Below are positions 1 through 6,002 of a stretch of 39,947 nucleotides of DNA, one piece after another. The notes beneath the pieces were generated by a model. That model was given only the letters and a program-made list of their open reading frames with translations, made no database searches and was not told where the DNA came from. Position numbers and translations under genes: made by a program. Each line of letters opens with the position of its first letter. The first letter of the stretch is position 1. The stretch is from a virus, in the IMG/VR virus record IMGVR_UViG_3300027659_000080, positions 1-39,947 of that record. One strand, 5' to 3'.

Positions 1-2
1 GC

Positions 3-158
3 ACCAAAAGTATTACAATCAAAGAACTTGATTTAAGGGAGTTACGACAACGTGCAATTATTGAAGACCGTATACCTATCCTTCAGTTTGACCTCAATAA
101 TCGTGGCTATGTGGTTCTTGTTGAAGACGATTTTTTAGCGATGTTAGAAAATGAATGA
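3..158 (+). CDS. C-terminal end of an unknown protein (truncated by window start)
   Basis: The frame beginning at base 3 is open from the window edge to a TGA at 156-158, giving about 51 residues that end in FLAMLENE. The other two forward frames close within the first 40 bases. The end is acidic and hydrophobic (VVLVEDDFLAML). The stop overlaps the ATG of the next gene in the string ATGAATGA, a typical translational-coupling junction of this genome. The start lies outside the window and I do not recognise the family. Confidence 0.6.
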   Translation, partial: TKSITIKELDLRELRQRAIIEDRIPILQFDLNNRGYVVLVEDDFLAMLENE

Positions 159-519
159 TATTTACGAACACGTTCTTAAAATAGTTGAGCACCATGACAA
201 AGGTATTACCTCTAAAGACATCAACGAATTTCTTGATAATCAAAATATTAAACGTGGACGTAACACAGTTAATGCAACTTTAAACAACCTTCATTCAGAA
301 GGTTGTGTGTTTGCTACAAGACTTGGACGCAACTATTTGTACTTTCATTCAAATTACAAAAGTAACTTTAAAGATTCTTTACGTATAGATAAACCAATTC
401 CTCAAACAAAATGGGAACGTGCCGCACGATTATGGCGTGAAGTTGCAGAATCAGACACATTAAACCCTGACTTGTACAGACAAGCATTAAAAGAATTTAA
501 GGCAGCAGAAAATGGCTGA
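151..519 (+). CDS. Small winged-helix-like DNA-binding protein
   Basis: A 122-residue protein. Residues 1-70 read as a winged helix-turn-helix: helix (IYEHVLKIVEHH), helix (TSKDINEFLDN), a recognition-like helix (GRNTVNATLNNLHSEG) and a two-strand wing (CVFATRLGRNYLYFH). This is the layout of phage DNA-binding adaptors and regulators. The C-terminal 40 residues are helical and charged. It overlaps both neighbours and is probably co-translated with the Cas4-like nuclease downstream, so a role in recombination or its control is inferred. The fold call is moderate; the function is unknown. Confidence 0.75.
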   Translation: MNDIYEHVLKIVEHHDKGITSKDINEFLDNQNIKRGRNTVNATLNNLHSEGCVFATRLGRNYLYFHSNYKSNFKDSLRIDKPIPQTKWERAARLWREVAESDTLNPDLYRQALKEFKAAENG

Positions 520-1306
520 CACACCATGGCATCTCAAAAACTATAAGAACTTAATTACCTCTAAAGGTCGTCTTGTTCCTGTAGTTGAAAAAGAACTTAT
601 TAAAGAACAACTCAATAGCACTCGTGATACTTTGCATCTTCACCCTTCGGAGATTTGCAAGAAGGATTGGTGCCCACGCTCCTCTTGGTACACCATCAAA
701 GGCTACGAAAAACAGGGTGAGACCTTTACATTTCAGAAACTCAACATCTTTGCTGAGGGTCACGCTATTCATGCTAAGTGGCAGAAGTGGCTTACTGACG
801 CTGGTGTGCTTGAGCAAGTTGAAGTACCTATCCTTAATGAGGAATACCGCCTCATGGGACACGCTGATGGCATCATCAATGACAAGAAGGGCCGTGCCAT
901 CCTTGAGATTAAGAGCGTAGGTGCTGGCACCATCCGCATGGAAGACTATGAGTCATTTAAATCTGCTACATCTGAGAATGACATGTGGAAGAAGGTTCGC
1001 CAACCTTTCCCTACTCACTTGCGTCAACTTAACTTGTATATGTACTGCCTTGGCATTCATGAAGGTGTTTTCCTTTACGAATGGAAAGCCAACCAGGATG
1101 TAAAAGAGTTTTCAGTTAAGTATCAAGCAGAGTTGATTGAAGATATTTTGGCAGGTTGTCAAAGTGTTATTAGGGCGCTAGATTCTGGAATACCACCGAT
1201 GCGACCAACTCTTGCAGAAGATTCATCTAGTCGCATTTGTAAATACTGCCCTTATTCAAAAGTTTGTTGGAAGGACGACTACATTGAACAACCCACTGAC
1301 TCCTAA
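512..1306 (+). CDS. Cas4/RecB-like PD-(D/E)XK nuclease with a Cys cluster
   Basis: A 264-residue protein with the order of motifs of the Cas4/RecB nuclease family: GHAIHAKW (about 83-90, motif I His), GHADG (D119), LEIKS (E132 and K134, metal-binding catalytic pair) and QLNLYMY (172-178, motif QxxxY). Cysteines at 49 and 54 near the N terminus and at 243, 246 and 252 near the C terminus fit the [4Fe-4S] cluster of Cas4-type exonucleases. Actinophage Cas4-family exonucleases act in DNA end processing and recombination, and the resolvase-like gene at 2596 supports that setting. No Cas1, Cas2 or CRISPR array is in the window, so an adaptation role is not indicated. The start overlaps the preceding gene by 8 bases. 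Confidence 0.9.
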   Translation: MADTPWHLKNYKNLITSKGRLVPVVEKELIKEQLNSTRDTLHLHPSEICKKDWCPRSSWYTIKGYEKQGETFTFQKLNIFAEGHAIHAKWQKWLTDAGVLEQVEVPILNEEYRLMGHADGIINDKKGRAILEIKSVGAGTIRMEDYESFKSATSENDMWKKVRQPFPTHLRQLNLYMYCLGIHEGVFLYEWKANQDVKEFSVKYQAELIEDILAGCQSVIRALDSGIPPMRPTLAEDSSSRICKYCPYSKVCWKDDYIEQPTDS

Positions 1307-1316
1307 ACATTCCATC

Positions 1317-1775
1317 ATGGGAGATTTTCTTAAGAAGTTTTCTTTGCCTGACCGCCCTGAAGGTGGTGTTCCTGATATCCCGTTGTACTTAGACGAATTG
1401 CCAGACAACCAACTTATGGAGTTTTATACTCTTTTTATGGCCTGGGTTTCCTTCGCTAAAGCCGACATGGTTTTGGCTGAGATTGATGAAGAGCGTGCTG
1501 CAAATGACTTAAAGGTTATTGAAGCAGAGACTCTTATTGGTCAATGGAACGATAAAGAAAAAGGTGACACTGTAACACTTGCTAAGGCTCGCAGGGATAC
1601 AAAGATTGAGGTTGTTGAAGCCCAACAGTTGTACTCCGAAAAGCGTGCTTACCGTAAACTGGTTGAGTCTGTCTTTGAGCGTTGTGAACGTGGTGCCCAA
1701 GTTATTAGTCGTGAGTTAAGCAGGCGCATCAGCCTTGCTCCACAAGAGCGTAGACAAGCACGGTACACAGCGTGA
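1317..1775 (+). CDS. Unknown helical protein downstream of the Cas4-like nuclease
   Basis: A 152-residue protein starting MGDFLKKFSLP. It has an acidic first half and a long charged helical or coiled-coil part (about 40-135), then a basic C terminus with several Arg. I used the first ATG after the upstream stop, but no clear ribosome-binding site precedes it. A TTG at 1284 with GGAAGG nine bases upstream is an alternative start that would overlap the nuclease. Its position suggests a partner in recombination. I do not recognise the family. Confidence 0.7.
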   Translation: MGDFLKKFSLPDRPEGGVPDIPLYLDELPDNQLMEFYTLFMAWVSFAKADMVLAEIDEERAANDLKVIEAETLIGQWNDKEKGDTVTLAKARRDTKIEVVEAQQLYSEKRAYRKLVESVFERCERGAQVISRELSRRISLAPQERRQARYTA

Positions 1776-2035
1776 GGGACAAGTTTACTTATGGTGGGGG
1801 CACCCACGTTGCCCTTCGGTACGCTCGTATGAATCGCACACGACCTATTAGCGTTGAACAAACATTGGCGTTGTTTCCGCACAAGTTTAACCGCCCCAGT
1901 AAGGTTGCTGAATCTTTCAGTTTGTTGACTCGCCACGGTCTCCTTACAGAAACTAAAAAAGGTTGGATAATCACCAATCGTGGTATTGACCACCTTGCAA
2001 GTATTGCTAAAGATTACTTAGGGGAGTTTAAATGA
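1772..2035 (+). CDS. Small winged-helix-like protein
   Basis: An 87-residue protein starting at a GTG that overlaps the upstream TGA (GTGA). Residues 27-80 look like a winged helix: ISVEQTLALFP, then SKVAESFSLLTRHGLL (recognition helix region), a short hairpin TETKKGWIITNRG, and a final helix. An internal ATG at 1829 would remove the Gly-rich N terminus but keep this domain. It probably binds DNA or acts as an adaptor; the target is unknown. It is coupled to its neighbours by overlaps. Confidence 0.65.
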   Translation: MRDKFTYGGGTHVALRYARMNRTRPISVEQTLALFPHKFNRPSKVAESFSLLTRHGLLTETKKGWIITNRGIDHLASIAKDYLGEFK

Positions 2036-2175
2036 ACCACATGCCCGATTTGCCAGTTAACAAACAATTGTTGGAACAACGTAGAGTTATCAAGTTTTGG
2101 ATTGAACGTTGTAAAGATTTAGAAGAAGAAAACGAAAAGTTAAAAGAAAAAGTAAGGTCATTTTATGGTCACTAA
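2032..2175 (+). CDS. 47-residue coiled-coil peptide
   Basis: A short ORF with a good ribosome-binding site (GGGGAG at 2021-2026) and an ATG overlapping the upstream stop. Residues 12-42 form one uninterrupted charged helix rich in Lys and Glu (KDLEEENEKLKEK), a probable coiled coil. It overlaps the next ORF by 11 bases. The overlaps on both sides and the Shine-Dalgarno site are the evidence that it is real. Function unknown. Confidence 0.6.
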   Translation: MNHMPDLPVNKQLLEQRRVIKFWIERCKDLEEENEKLKEKVRSFYGH

Positions 2176-2356
2176 ATCATGTATCACTTGCGAGTTTGCA
2201 ATGCCTATCAAAGGCTCTGACTGGGTAGAGTGCCGTAGGTACCCACCTGTGGGCTCTAGCACCACCAGTTCTGGTTTTCCCACATCCCCAATAAAGGGTT
2301 GGTGTGGCGAGTTTAAAAAGCACCATGTGTCTGTACAAGTTACGGAGCGTGTGTGA
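2165..2356 (+). CDS. Small Cys-rich, probable zinc-binding protein
   Basis: A 63-residue protein with CxxC (residues 6-9), a third Cys at about 23 (VECRRYPP) and a fourth at about 47 (KGWCGEF), arranged like a treble-clef or rubredoxin-like zinc knuckle. Such tiny Cys-containing proteins are common in phage accessory gene chains. It overlaps the ORFs on both sides. Role unknown; zinc binding is inferred from the four Cys. Confidence 0.65.
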   Translation: MVTKSCITCEFAMPIKGSDWVECRRYPPVGSSTTSSGFPTSPIKGWCGEFKKHHVSVQVTERV

Positions 2357-2517
2357 CTTACGACCTTGTAGATGAACTTCTTGACCGTTTTGGGTACAGT
2401 GACCTTTTTGCCAATGTGGTTGTTCATAACGCCGCTGAGGAGATTGTCAAGTTACGCAACAGGGTACGAGACCTTGAAGCAGAAGTTTCACGATTAGAAA
2501 GGTTGTCTTATGGCTGA
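2353..2517 (+). CDS. 54-residue protein with a coiled-coil C terminus
   Basis: Begins at a GTG that overlaps the TGA of the Cys-rich ORF (GTGTGA) and ends in LSYG. Residues 25-52 form a heptad-like helix (IVKLRNRVRDLEAEVSRLER). Its only support is the gap-free packing between neighbours and the coherent helical translation. Function unknown. Confidence 0.5.
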   Translation: MTYDLVDELLDRFGYSDLFANVVVHNAAEEIVKLRNRVRDLEAEVSRLERLSYG

Positions 2518-2596
2518 TTTTTTTACGCTCGTAATTATGGTTACGGCAGTTTTTGTCTGCGGTGTATTTACTGGACAAATGTTTAAAGACGAGTAA
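2510..2596 (+). CDS. 28-residue single-pass membrane peptide
   Basis: ATG at 2510 overlaps the preceding ORF and the stop TAA overlaps the next ATG (TAATG). The product is almost entirely one hydrophobic segment (FFTLVIMVTAVFVCGVFTG) followed by a short charged tail (MFKDE). It could be a membrane-inserted regulatory peptide; no family can be assigned at this length. Confidence 0.45.
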   Translation: MADFFTLVIMVTAVFVCGVFTGQMFKDE

Positions 2597-2961
2597 TGGC
2601 AAATAAGTCTAAAGCCAAAGGCACATCGTTTGAAGTTTCTGTAAGGGACTACCTAATTAACAAGGGGTTTATCAATGCTCACCGTCCTGCACTATCTGGT
2701 GGCAATGACACTGGGGATATCAATGGGATTGCTCGCAAGAGCCCTCTTAGGAGGGTGGCAGTTCAATGCAAGAACCAAAAAGCATTTCAACTGAGCCAGT
2801 GGCTTAACGACACTGTAGCGCAGGCTGAACGCCTTGATGGTGCAGTTCCTGTGTTGGTTGTTAAGCGCCCTGGTAAAGGGGAAAAAGCATTGGGTGATTC
2901 ATATGTTGTGATGCGTCTAGAAGACCTTACAGGGCTCTTGGATGAGGCTGGTTATCAGTAA
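2596..2961 (+). CDS. Holliday-junction-resolvase-like PD-(D/E)XK nuclease
   Basis: A 121-residue protein. The order of residues matches archaeal-type (Hjc-like) resolvases and similar small phage nucleases: KGTSFEVSVRDYL with E13 in the first helix, then a Gly-rich loop GGNDTGDI containing D38 and D41, then VAVQCKN with Q57 and K59 as the (D/E)xK-equivalent motif. It is probably a metal-dependent junction or branched-DNA endonuclease that works with the Cas4-like nuclease upstream. The start overlaps the preceding stop (TAATG). Confidence 0.8.
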   Translation: MANKSKAKGTSFEVSVRDYLINKGFINAHRPALSGGNDTGDINGIARKSPLRRVAVQCKNQKAFQLSQWLNDTVAQAERLDGAVPVLVVKRPGKGEKALGDSYVVMRLEDLTGLLDEAGYQ

Positions 2962-2995
2962 AATAAAGGTATAACTATTCTACTAGGAGTCTTTT

Positions 2996-3286
2996 ATGTC
3001 ACAAGAACTGAACACCACCATTGACGATATTCTGAAGGTATCGGGTTCTAGCAACCCGCAATCCGTAGGTTCCATCATGGCTCGTGCTATTAATGCTGGG
3101 CAAATGCCTAAAATGCGTGCTATTGGCGCATCAGCGGTAAACCAAGCAGCCAAAGCCTGCGCTATCGCCCGTGGATTTGTTGCCCCACGTGGAATTGATT
3201 TATCTTTTGTTATTGGGTTTGATGACATTCCTGGTAATGACGGAGAAACAATTTCTGCAATTTCTTTTAAACCAATCATTAAGTAA
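2996..3286 (+). CDS. SpoVS-like (Alba-superfamily) protein
   Basis: A 96-residue protein that closely follows the SpoVS pattern: ILKVSGSSNPQSVGSIMARAI, then KMRAIGASAVNQAAKACAIARGFVAP, then RGIDLSFVIGF and a final strand AISFKPII. In bacteria SpoVS is a small dimeric protein tied to sporulation and septation; the fold resembles the nucleic-acid-binding Alba proteins. A good ribosome-binding site (AGGAG) precedes the ATG, and TATAAC/TATTCT boxes at about 2970-2981 suggest its own promoter. I infer nucleic-acid binding or a cell-division effect in the infected host. Confidence 0.85.
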   Translation: MSQELNTTIDDILKVSGSSNPQSVGSIMARAINAGQMPKMRAIGASAVNQAAKACAIARGFVAPRGIDLSFVIGFDDIPGNDGETISAISFKPIIK

Positions 3287-3295
3287 GGATTAAGT

Positions 3296-3550
3296 ATGAC
3301 TACACATAACGGAAAACGTGTTACCCAACGAGGTGGCATGGATGGCGAATACGGTAAAGTATACGCAAATGGAAAAGCACAACCTAGATGGGTTATGGAA
3401 AAAATGACTGACGATTATGCAGATGAGCAAACAGGGCAACATGCCTGGGGCGTAACTGATACACATACTAAAGGTTATGGTCATGACACTTTTGACACAC
3501 ACGAAAAAGCAGTTCGTTATGCTGAAGAAATGAACAACAGACAAGCCTAA
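3296..3550 (+). CDS. Unknown 84-residue hydrophilic protein
   Basis: A small polar protein rich in Gly, His, Thr and charged residues, ending YAEEMNNRQA. It has no membrane segment or Cys cluster. The pattern GYGHDTFDTHEKAVRYAEEM looks like a strand followed by a helix. Its start is 9 bases after the SpoVS-like gene, so the two are probably co-transcribed. I do not recognise it. Confidence 0.65.
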   Translation: MTTHNGKRVTQRGGMDGEYGKVYANGKAQPRWVMEKMTDDYADEQTGQHAWGVTDTHTKGYGHDTFDTHEKAVRYAEEMNNRQA

Positions 3551-3553
3551 ATA

Positions 3554-3694
3554 ATGCCTTCTCGTAAACGTAACCGTCAACCCGCTAGTGGCAAATACCA
3601 AAAGTTTCTGTCACGCCCACCTCGTCCCGTTTCCACAGTTGGTGGTGGACAAGGTGGTCTTTTAGGCGGAACATCCTCTGGAGGACTTCAATAA
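3554..3694 (+). CDS. 46-residue basic, Gly-rich protein
   Basis: Starts MPSRKRNRQP with a strongly basic N terminus and ends in a Gly-rich tail (GGGQGGLLGGTSSGGLQ). The stop overlaps the next ATG (TAATG), the usual junction here, which is the main support. The product is probably disordered; function unknown. Confidence 0.55.
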   Translation: MPSRKRNRQPASGKYQKFLSRPPRPVSTVGGGQGGLLGGTSSGGLQ

Positions 3695-4014
3695 TGGGAA
3701 TGAACTATACATACCGCAAATACGACCCTAGTACTTATGTTGCAGGTGGAAGACTGAGCCATCAGTTTGCAGAACACGCCCCTGGACTTACTCCTGAAGA
3801 AGAAGCATGGATTGCTGAATCAGTAGAAAAAAACCCAGGTCGTTTTGGAACTCCCAAAGCCAAACCATCTTCACTTACTCCTGAAGAAGAAGCATGGATT
3901 GCTGAAAAAAATAACGTTGGTCCAGACAAGATTTCTAGACTGGCAGACAAAGTTATTAACGAACGCCCTGATGAAGATGAGCCCGATGACTTTATTGGTC
4001 AAATAACTAAATAA
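3694..4014 (+). CDS. Unknown protein with two LTPEEEAWIAE repeats
   Basis: A 106-residue protein that carries the 11-residue peptide LTPEEEAWIAE twice, at about residues 32-42 and 61-71, separated by a basic linker. The C terminus is acidic. The repeat may be a short binding helix used twice. The ATG overlaps the preceding stop; a second ATG two codons later is possible. No known domain seen. Confidence 0.7.
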   Translation: MGMNYTYRKYDPSTYVAGGRLSHQFAEHAPGLTPEEEAWIAESVEKNPGRFGTPKAKPSSLTPEEEAWIAEKNNVGPDKISRLADKVINERPDEDEPDDFIGQITK

Positions 4015-4505
4015 TGGCTGCTAATACCTTTACTCAGTGGGGGAGTGCTAACGAACCCCCTGGAATGGGTACTGCTGCCAGCATGGGTCCAGCCCCAGTT
4101 TGGCGCAACACTAAAGACCAGTTGTTATCAGGGTACCGCACAGGCGTAGAAGAACAGTATCCAGACGGATACCTTGGCACCATGTCATCAAACCGCCGTC
4201 AAGACAAGATTCTTGGCACATTAAGTCGTATGAACGCTCGGCAGTACAGTCGTGGTGTCCATAAAGGCGAGCGCATTAATCCTGGTGACTATGTTTGGCC
4301 CGAAGAGTTTAACCTTTGGACAGGAATTCAATTAGAATCTCAAGGTAAGAAGTTTGCTCCTCCTGGAGCCGAGCCTGTTCGTCTTACCAATGATGGAAAA
4401 GTAGGTCCTCGTGGCATACCTTCTCGTCAAGGGGAAGAACAGGTTGAAGAAATTAGTTCTGAACGGCGTGCCCTTCTTAAATCATTAGCACCGCCGTGGA
4501 AATAA
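4014..4505 (+). CDS. Unknown 163-residue protein
   Basis: A soluble, Gly/Pro-containing protein starting MAANTFTQWGSANEPPG, with an aromatic-rich middle (GDYVWPEEFNLWTGIQLESQ) and a charged C-terminal helix (EEQVEEISSERRALLKSL). Its start overlaps the preceding stop. It is the last gene before a new promoter at 4508. I do not recognise the family. Confidence 0.7.
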   Translation: MAANTFTQWGSANEPPGMGTAASMGPAPVWRNTKDQLLSGYRTGVEEQYPDGYLGTMSSNRRQDKILGTLSRMNARQYSRGVHKGERINPGDYVWPEEFNLWTGIQLESQGKKFAPPGAEPVRLTNDGKVGPRGIPSRQGEEQVEEISSERRALLKSLAPPWK

Positions 4506-4507
4506 GG

Positions 4508-4519
4508 TAAAATAGAGTT
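4508..4519 (+). promoter_or_regulatory. Leaderless -10 promoter (TAAAAT, 6 nt before ATG)
   Basis: TAAAAT at 4508-4513 is followed by six bases and then the ATG at 4520. There is no ribosome-binding site. The same -10/6-nt/ATG spacing recurs at several genes in this window, so the transcript probably starts at the ATG. Confidence 0.6.
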
Positions 4520-4756
4520 ATGCCAAGAGGTAAAGATTCCAGAGACCATCCAGGTCGCCGCCCAGTTGACCCACGTATTACGTATAGTCAAGACACTGAC
4601 GAAGCACCAGCGCATGGTATTCCACGCCCCAATTCAGATTTTGTAGACAATTCTGCAACTGAAGACTCTTCTGATATTTACACTGAAGGTGAAAAAGATA
4701 CTCCTGAAGATGCAAAGGAACGTGAAGACCTTAAAAAAGAACGAGGTCTTTGGTAA
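4520..4756 (+). CDS. Unknown acidic protein with the shared MPRGxD N terminus
   Basis: A 78-residue protein beginning MPRGKDSRDHPGR and continuing into a polar, strongly acidic tail. The first 13 residues are shared in pattern with the proteins starting at 4950, 5237 and 5443, while the rest differs. The gene is probably read from a leaderless transcript and overlaps the next ATG. Function unknown; the shared peptide may be a recognition tag. Confidence 0.7.
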   Translation: MPRGKDSRDHPGRRPVDPRITYSQDTDEAPAHGIPRPNSDFVDNSATEDSSDIYTEGEKDTPEDAKEREDLKKERGLW

Positions 4757-4947
4757 TGTCACGCAGAGATTCTTTTGATGATGGACATGGAATGGACCAT
4801 CACAAACTACATAACATGTTGCGAGTAGCAGGTGGTGCTGCTATTGGTGCTGCTGGATATGGTCCAATAGGTGCTATTGTAGGTGGCGTAGCAGCGCATG
4901 CTACTAATCAGTATTTTGACAAACGTGAAGAAGAAAACGAGGATTAA
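4756..4947 (+). CDS. Small protein with a Gly-zipper hydrophobic segment
   Basis: A 63-residue protein. I chose the ATG at 4756 because it overlaps the upstream TAA. Residues 23-48 are hydrophobic and glycine-rich (VAGGAAIGAAGYGPIGAIVG), the pattern of glycine-zipper membrane segments, and the ends are charged (His-rich N terminus, acidic C terminus EEENED). It is a candidate small membrane protein, possibly holin-like or membrane-perturbing; this is inference from composition only. Confidence 0.65.
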   Translation: MSRRDSFDDGHGMDHHKLHNMLRVAGGAAIGAAGYGPIGAIVGGVAAHATNQYFDKREEENED

Positions 4948-4949
4948 TA

Positions 4950-5237
4950 ATGCCTCGTGGAGAAGATACTCGTGACCACCCAAAGCGCCAAGTAGGTCGT
5001 CCAAAACCGACCCCGCAGTTTGAATTAAATGATAGCCCACAGCAAGTAGCCCGTGACTGGTCACAAGGCAATGATACTGCTTTAGGACGTTTTGCAGCAA
5101 AAGGTGAAATCAGTGAAGGTACCTTTGCGGAAATTAACAAAACTTTAGATTATGGTGCTCCACATCCTCGTGAAAAAGAACGCCTTACAAACTTGCGTAA
5201 GCACTTAGAAGCGCAAAAAGACAACGGGGACCAATAA
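4950..5237 (+). CDS. Unknown protein with the shared MPRGxD N terminus
   Basis: A 95-residue protein beginning MPRGEDTRDHPKRQ, almost the same first 13 residues as the protein at 4520. The rest is different: a polar middle and a charged C-terminal helix (EKERLTNLRKHLEAQK). Tight spacing to both neighbours. No domain recognised; it belongs to the local family described in the findings. Confidence 0.7.
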   Translation: MPRGEDTRDHPKRQVGRPKPTPQFELNDSPQQVARDWSQGNDTALGRFAAKGEISEGTFAEINKTLDYGAPHPREKERLTNLRKHLEAQKDNGDQ

Positions 5238-5446
5238 TGGCACGGGGTCGTGACGAGAGCAAGAACCCTAAGCGCAATCCAGTAGTTGTACGAGATTTGC
5301 GTGAGCCTAACGTTTTGTGGGCTAACTTTGCTAACCCTTCTGAACCCCACGATTCAGTTAAAGAATATATAATGGAACAAGGAAGAGCGCAATCACGGTT
5401 AGCACACCCTTCCAGCGTTCCTAAAACACCTAAGGATACAGAATGA
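5237..5446 (+). CDS. Unknown protein with the shared MxRGxD N terminus
   Basis: A 69-residue protein beginning MARGRDESKNPKRNP, a third version of the local N-terminal peptide. The remainder is polar with no hydrophobic segment. Its ATG overlaps the preceding stop (TAATG) and its end overlaps the next ATG (ATGA). Function unknown. Confidence 0.7.
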   Translation: MARGRDESKNPKRNPVVVRDLREPNVLWANFANPSEPHDSVKEYIMEQGRAQSRLAHPSSVPKTPKDTE

Positions 5447-5697
5447 CCAGAGGAATTGACGAGCGGAACAACCCCGCAAGAATTGCACACATGATGGCAG
5501 AAGAACCGCAAGTTCTTGCTGCTGCTTTGGGTGCTTACAATGCCATGAATGCAAATAACATTCCAAACTCTCATGACCCAGGTAGCATTGCAGAAATGAA
5601 CCATGACATGCGGGCAATGAGCCGTATGCAGGGTACACGCCGTGACATGATTGCGTCTATTGGACAGTCACCACAGGTTGTTGTTGACGGGCAGTAA
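5443..5697 (+). CDS. Unknown protein with the shared MxRGxD N terminus
   Basis: An 84-residue protein beginning MTRGIDERNNPARI, the fourth version of the local N-terminal peptide. After it comes a Met- and Ala-rich helical part (HMMAEEPQVLAAALGAYNAM) unlike the other members. It overlaps both neighbours. No known domain. Confidence 0.7.
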   Translation: MTRGIDERNNPARIAHMMAEEPQVLAAALGAYNAMNANNIPNSHDPGSIAEMNHDMRAMSRMQGTRRDMIASIGQSPQVVVDGQ

Positions 5698-6002
5698 TGC
5701 AAGTTCCGTACAAGCCCAATCAGTCTCACACAGAGATGCTGGTAGACCAGGCTTTACAATCTTATTTGCTACCTCCAGAACAAATCAGGGCAATCCGCCC
5801 GCTTGTTCCTCAGCAATTGTTTCCACAAACTCGTGGGTTTAACCGTCAAGAAATGACTTTAATGGACGTACTTGATACTCCAAGAACTATGCCAAATTAC
5901 AGCCGTTGGGTTTCTGGTGCTCCAGTTATGTTCCGTGATGGTTTTATGGAAGGCAACTTTGAAGGTTCTAGTCGCTACTCAATGCAAGGGTTGTGGGCAT
6001 AA
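5697..6002 (+). CDS. Unknown 101-residue protein
   Basis: Starts MQVPYKPNQSHTEMLVDQ and contains Pro-rich and aromatic patches (LLPPEQIRAIRPLVPQQLFPQ). It ends GLWA, with its stop overlapping the next ATG. It could be a small virion or assembly protein given the neighbouring Pro/Gly-rich protein, but nothing in the sequence proves that. Confidence 0.65.
   Translation: MQVPYKPNQSHTEMLVDQALQSYLLPPEQIRAIRPLVPQQLFPQTRGFNRQEMTLMDVLDTPRTMPNYSRWVSGAPVMFRDGFMEGNFEGSSRYSMQGLWA

Noticed and set aside
512-1306. Cas4-like nuclease as part of a CRISPR system
   Set aside because: No Cas1, Cas2 or repeat array in the window, and Cas4-family exonucleases are common stand-alone phage genes.
2996-3286. SpoVS-like protein as evidence that the window is a bacterial chromosome
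   Set aside because: The surrounding gene density, overlaps and lack of housekeeping genes fit a phage better; single SpoVS-like genes can be acquired.
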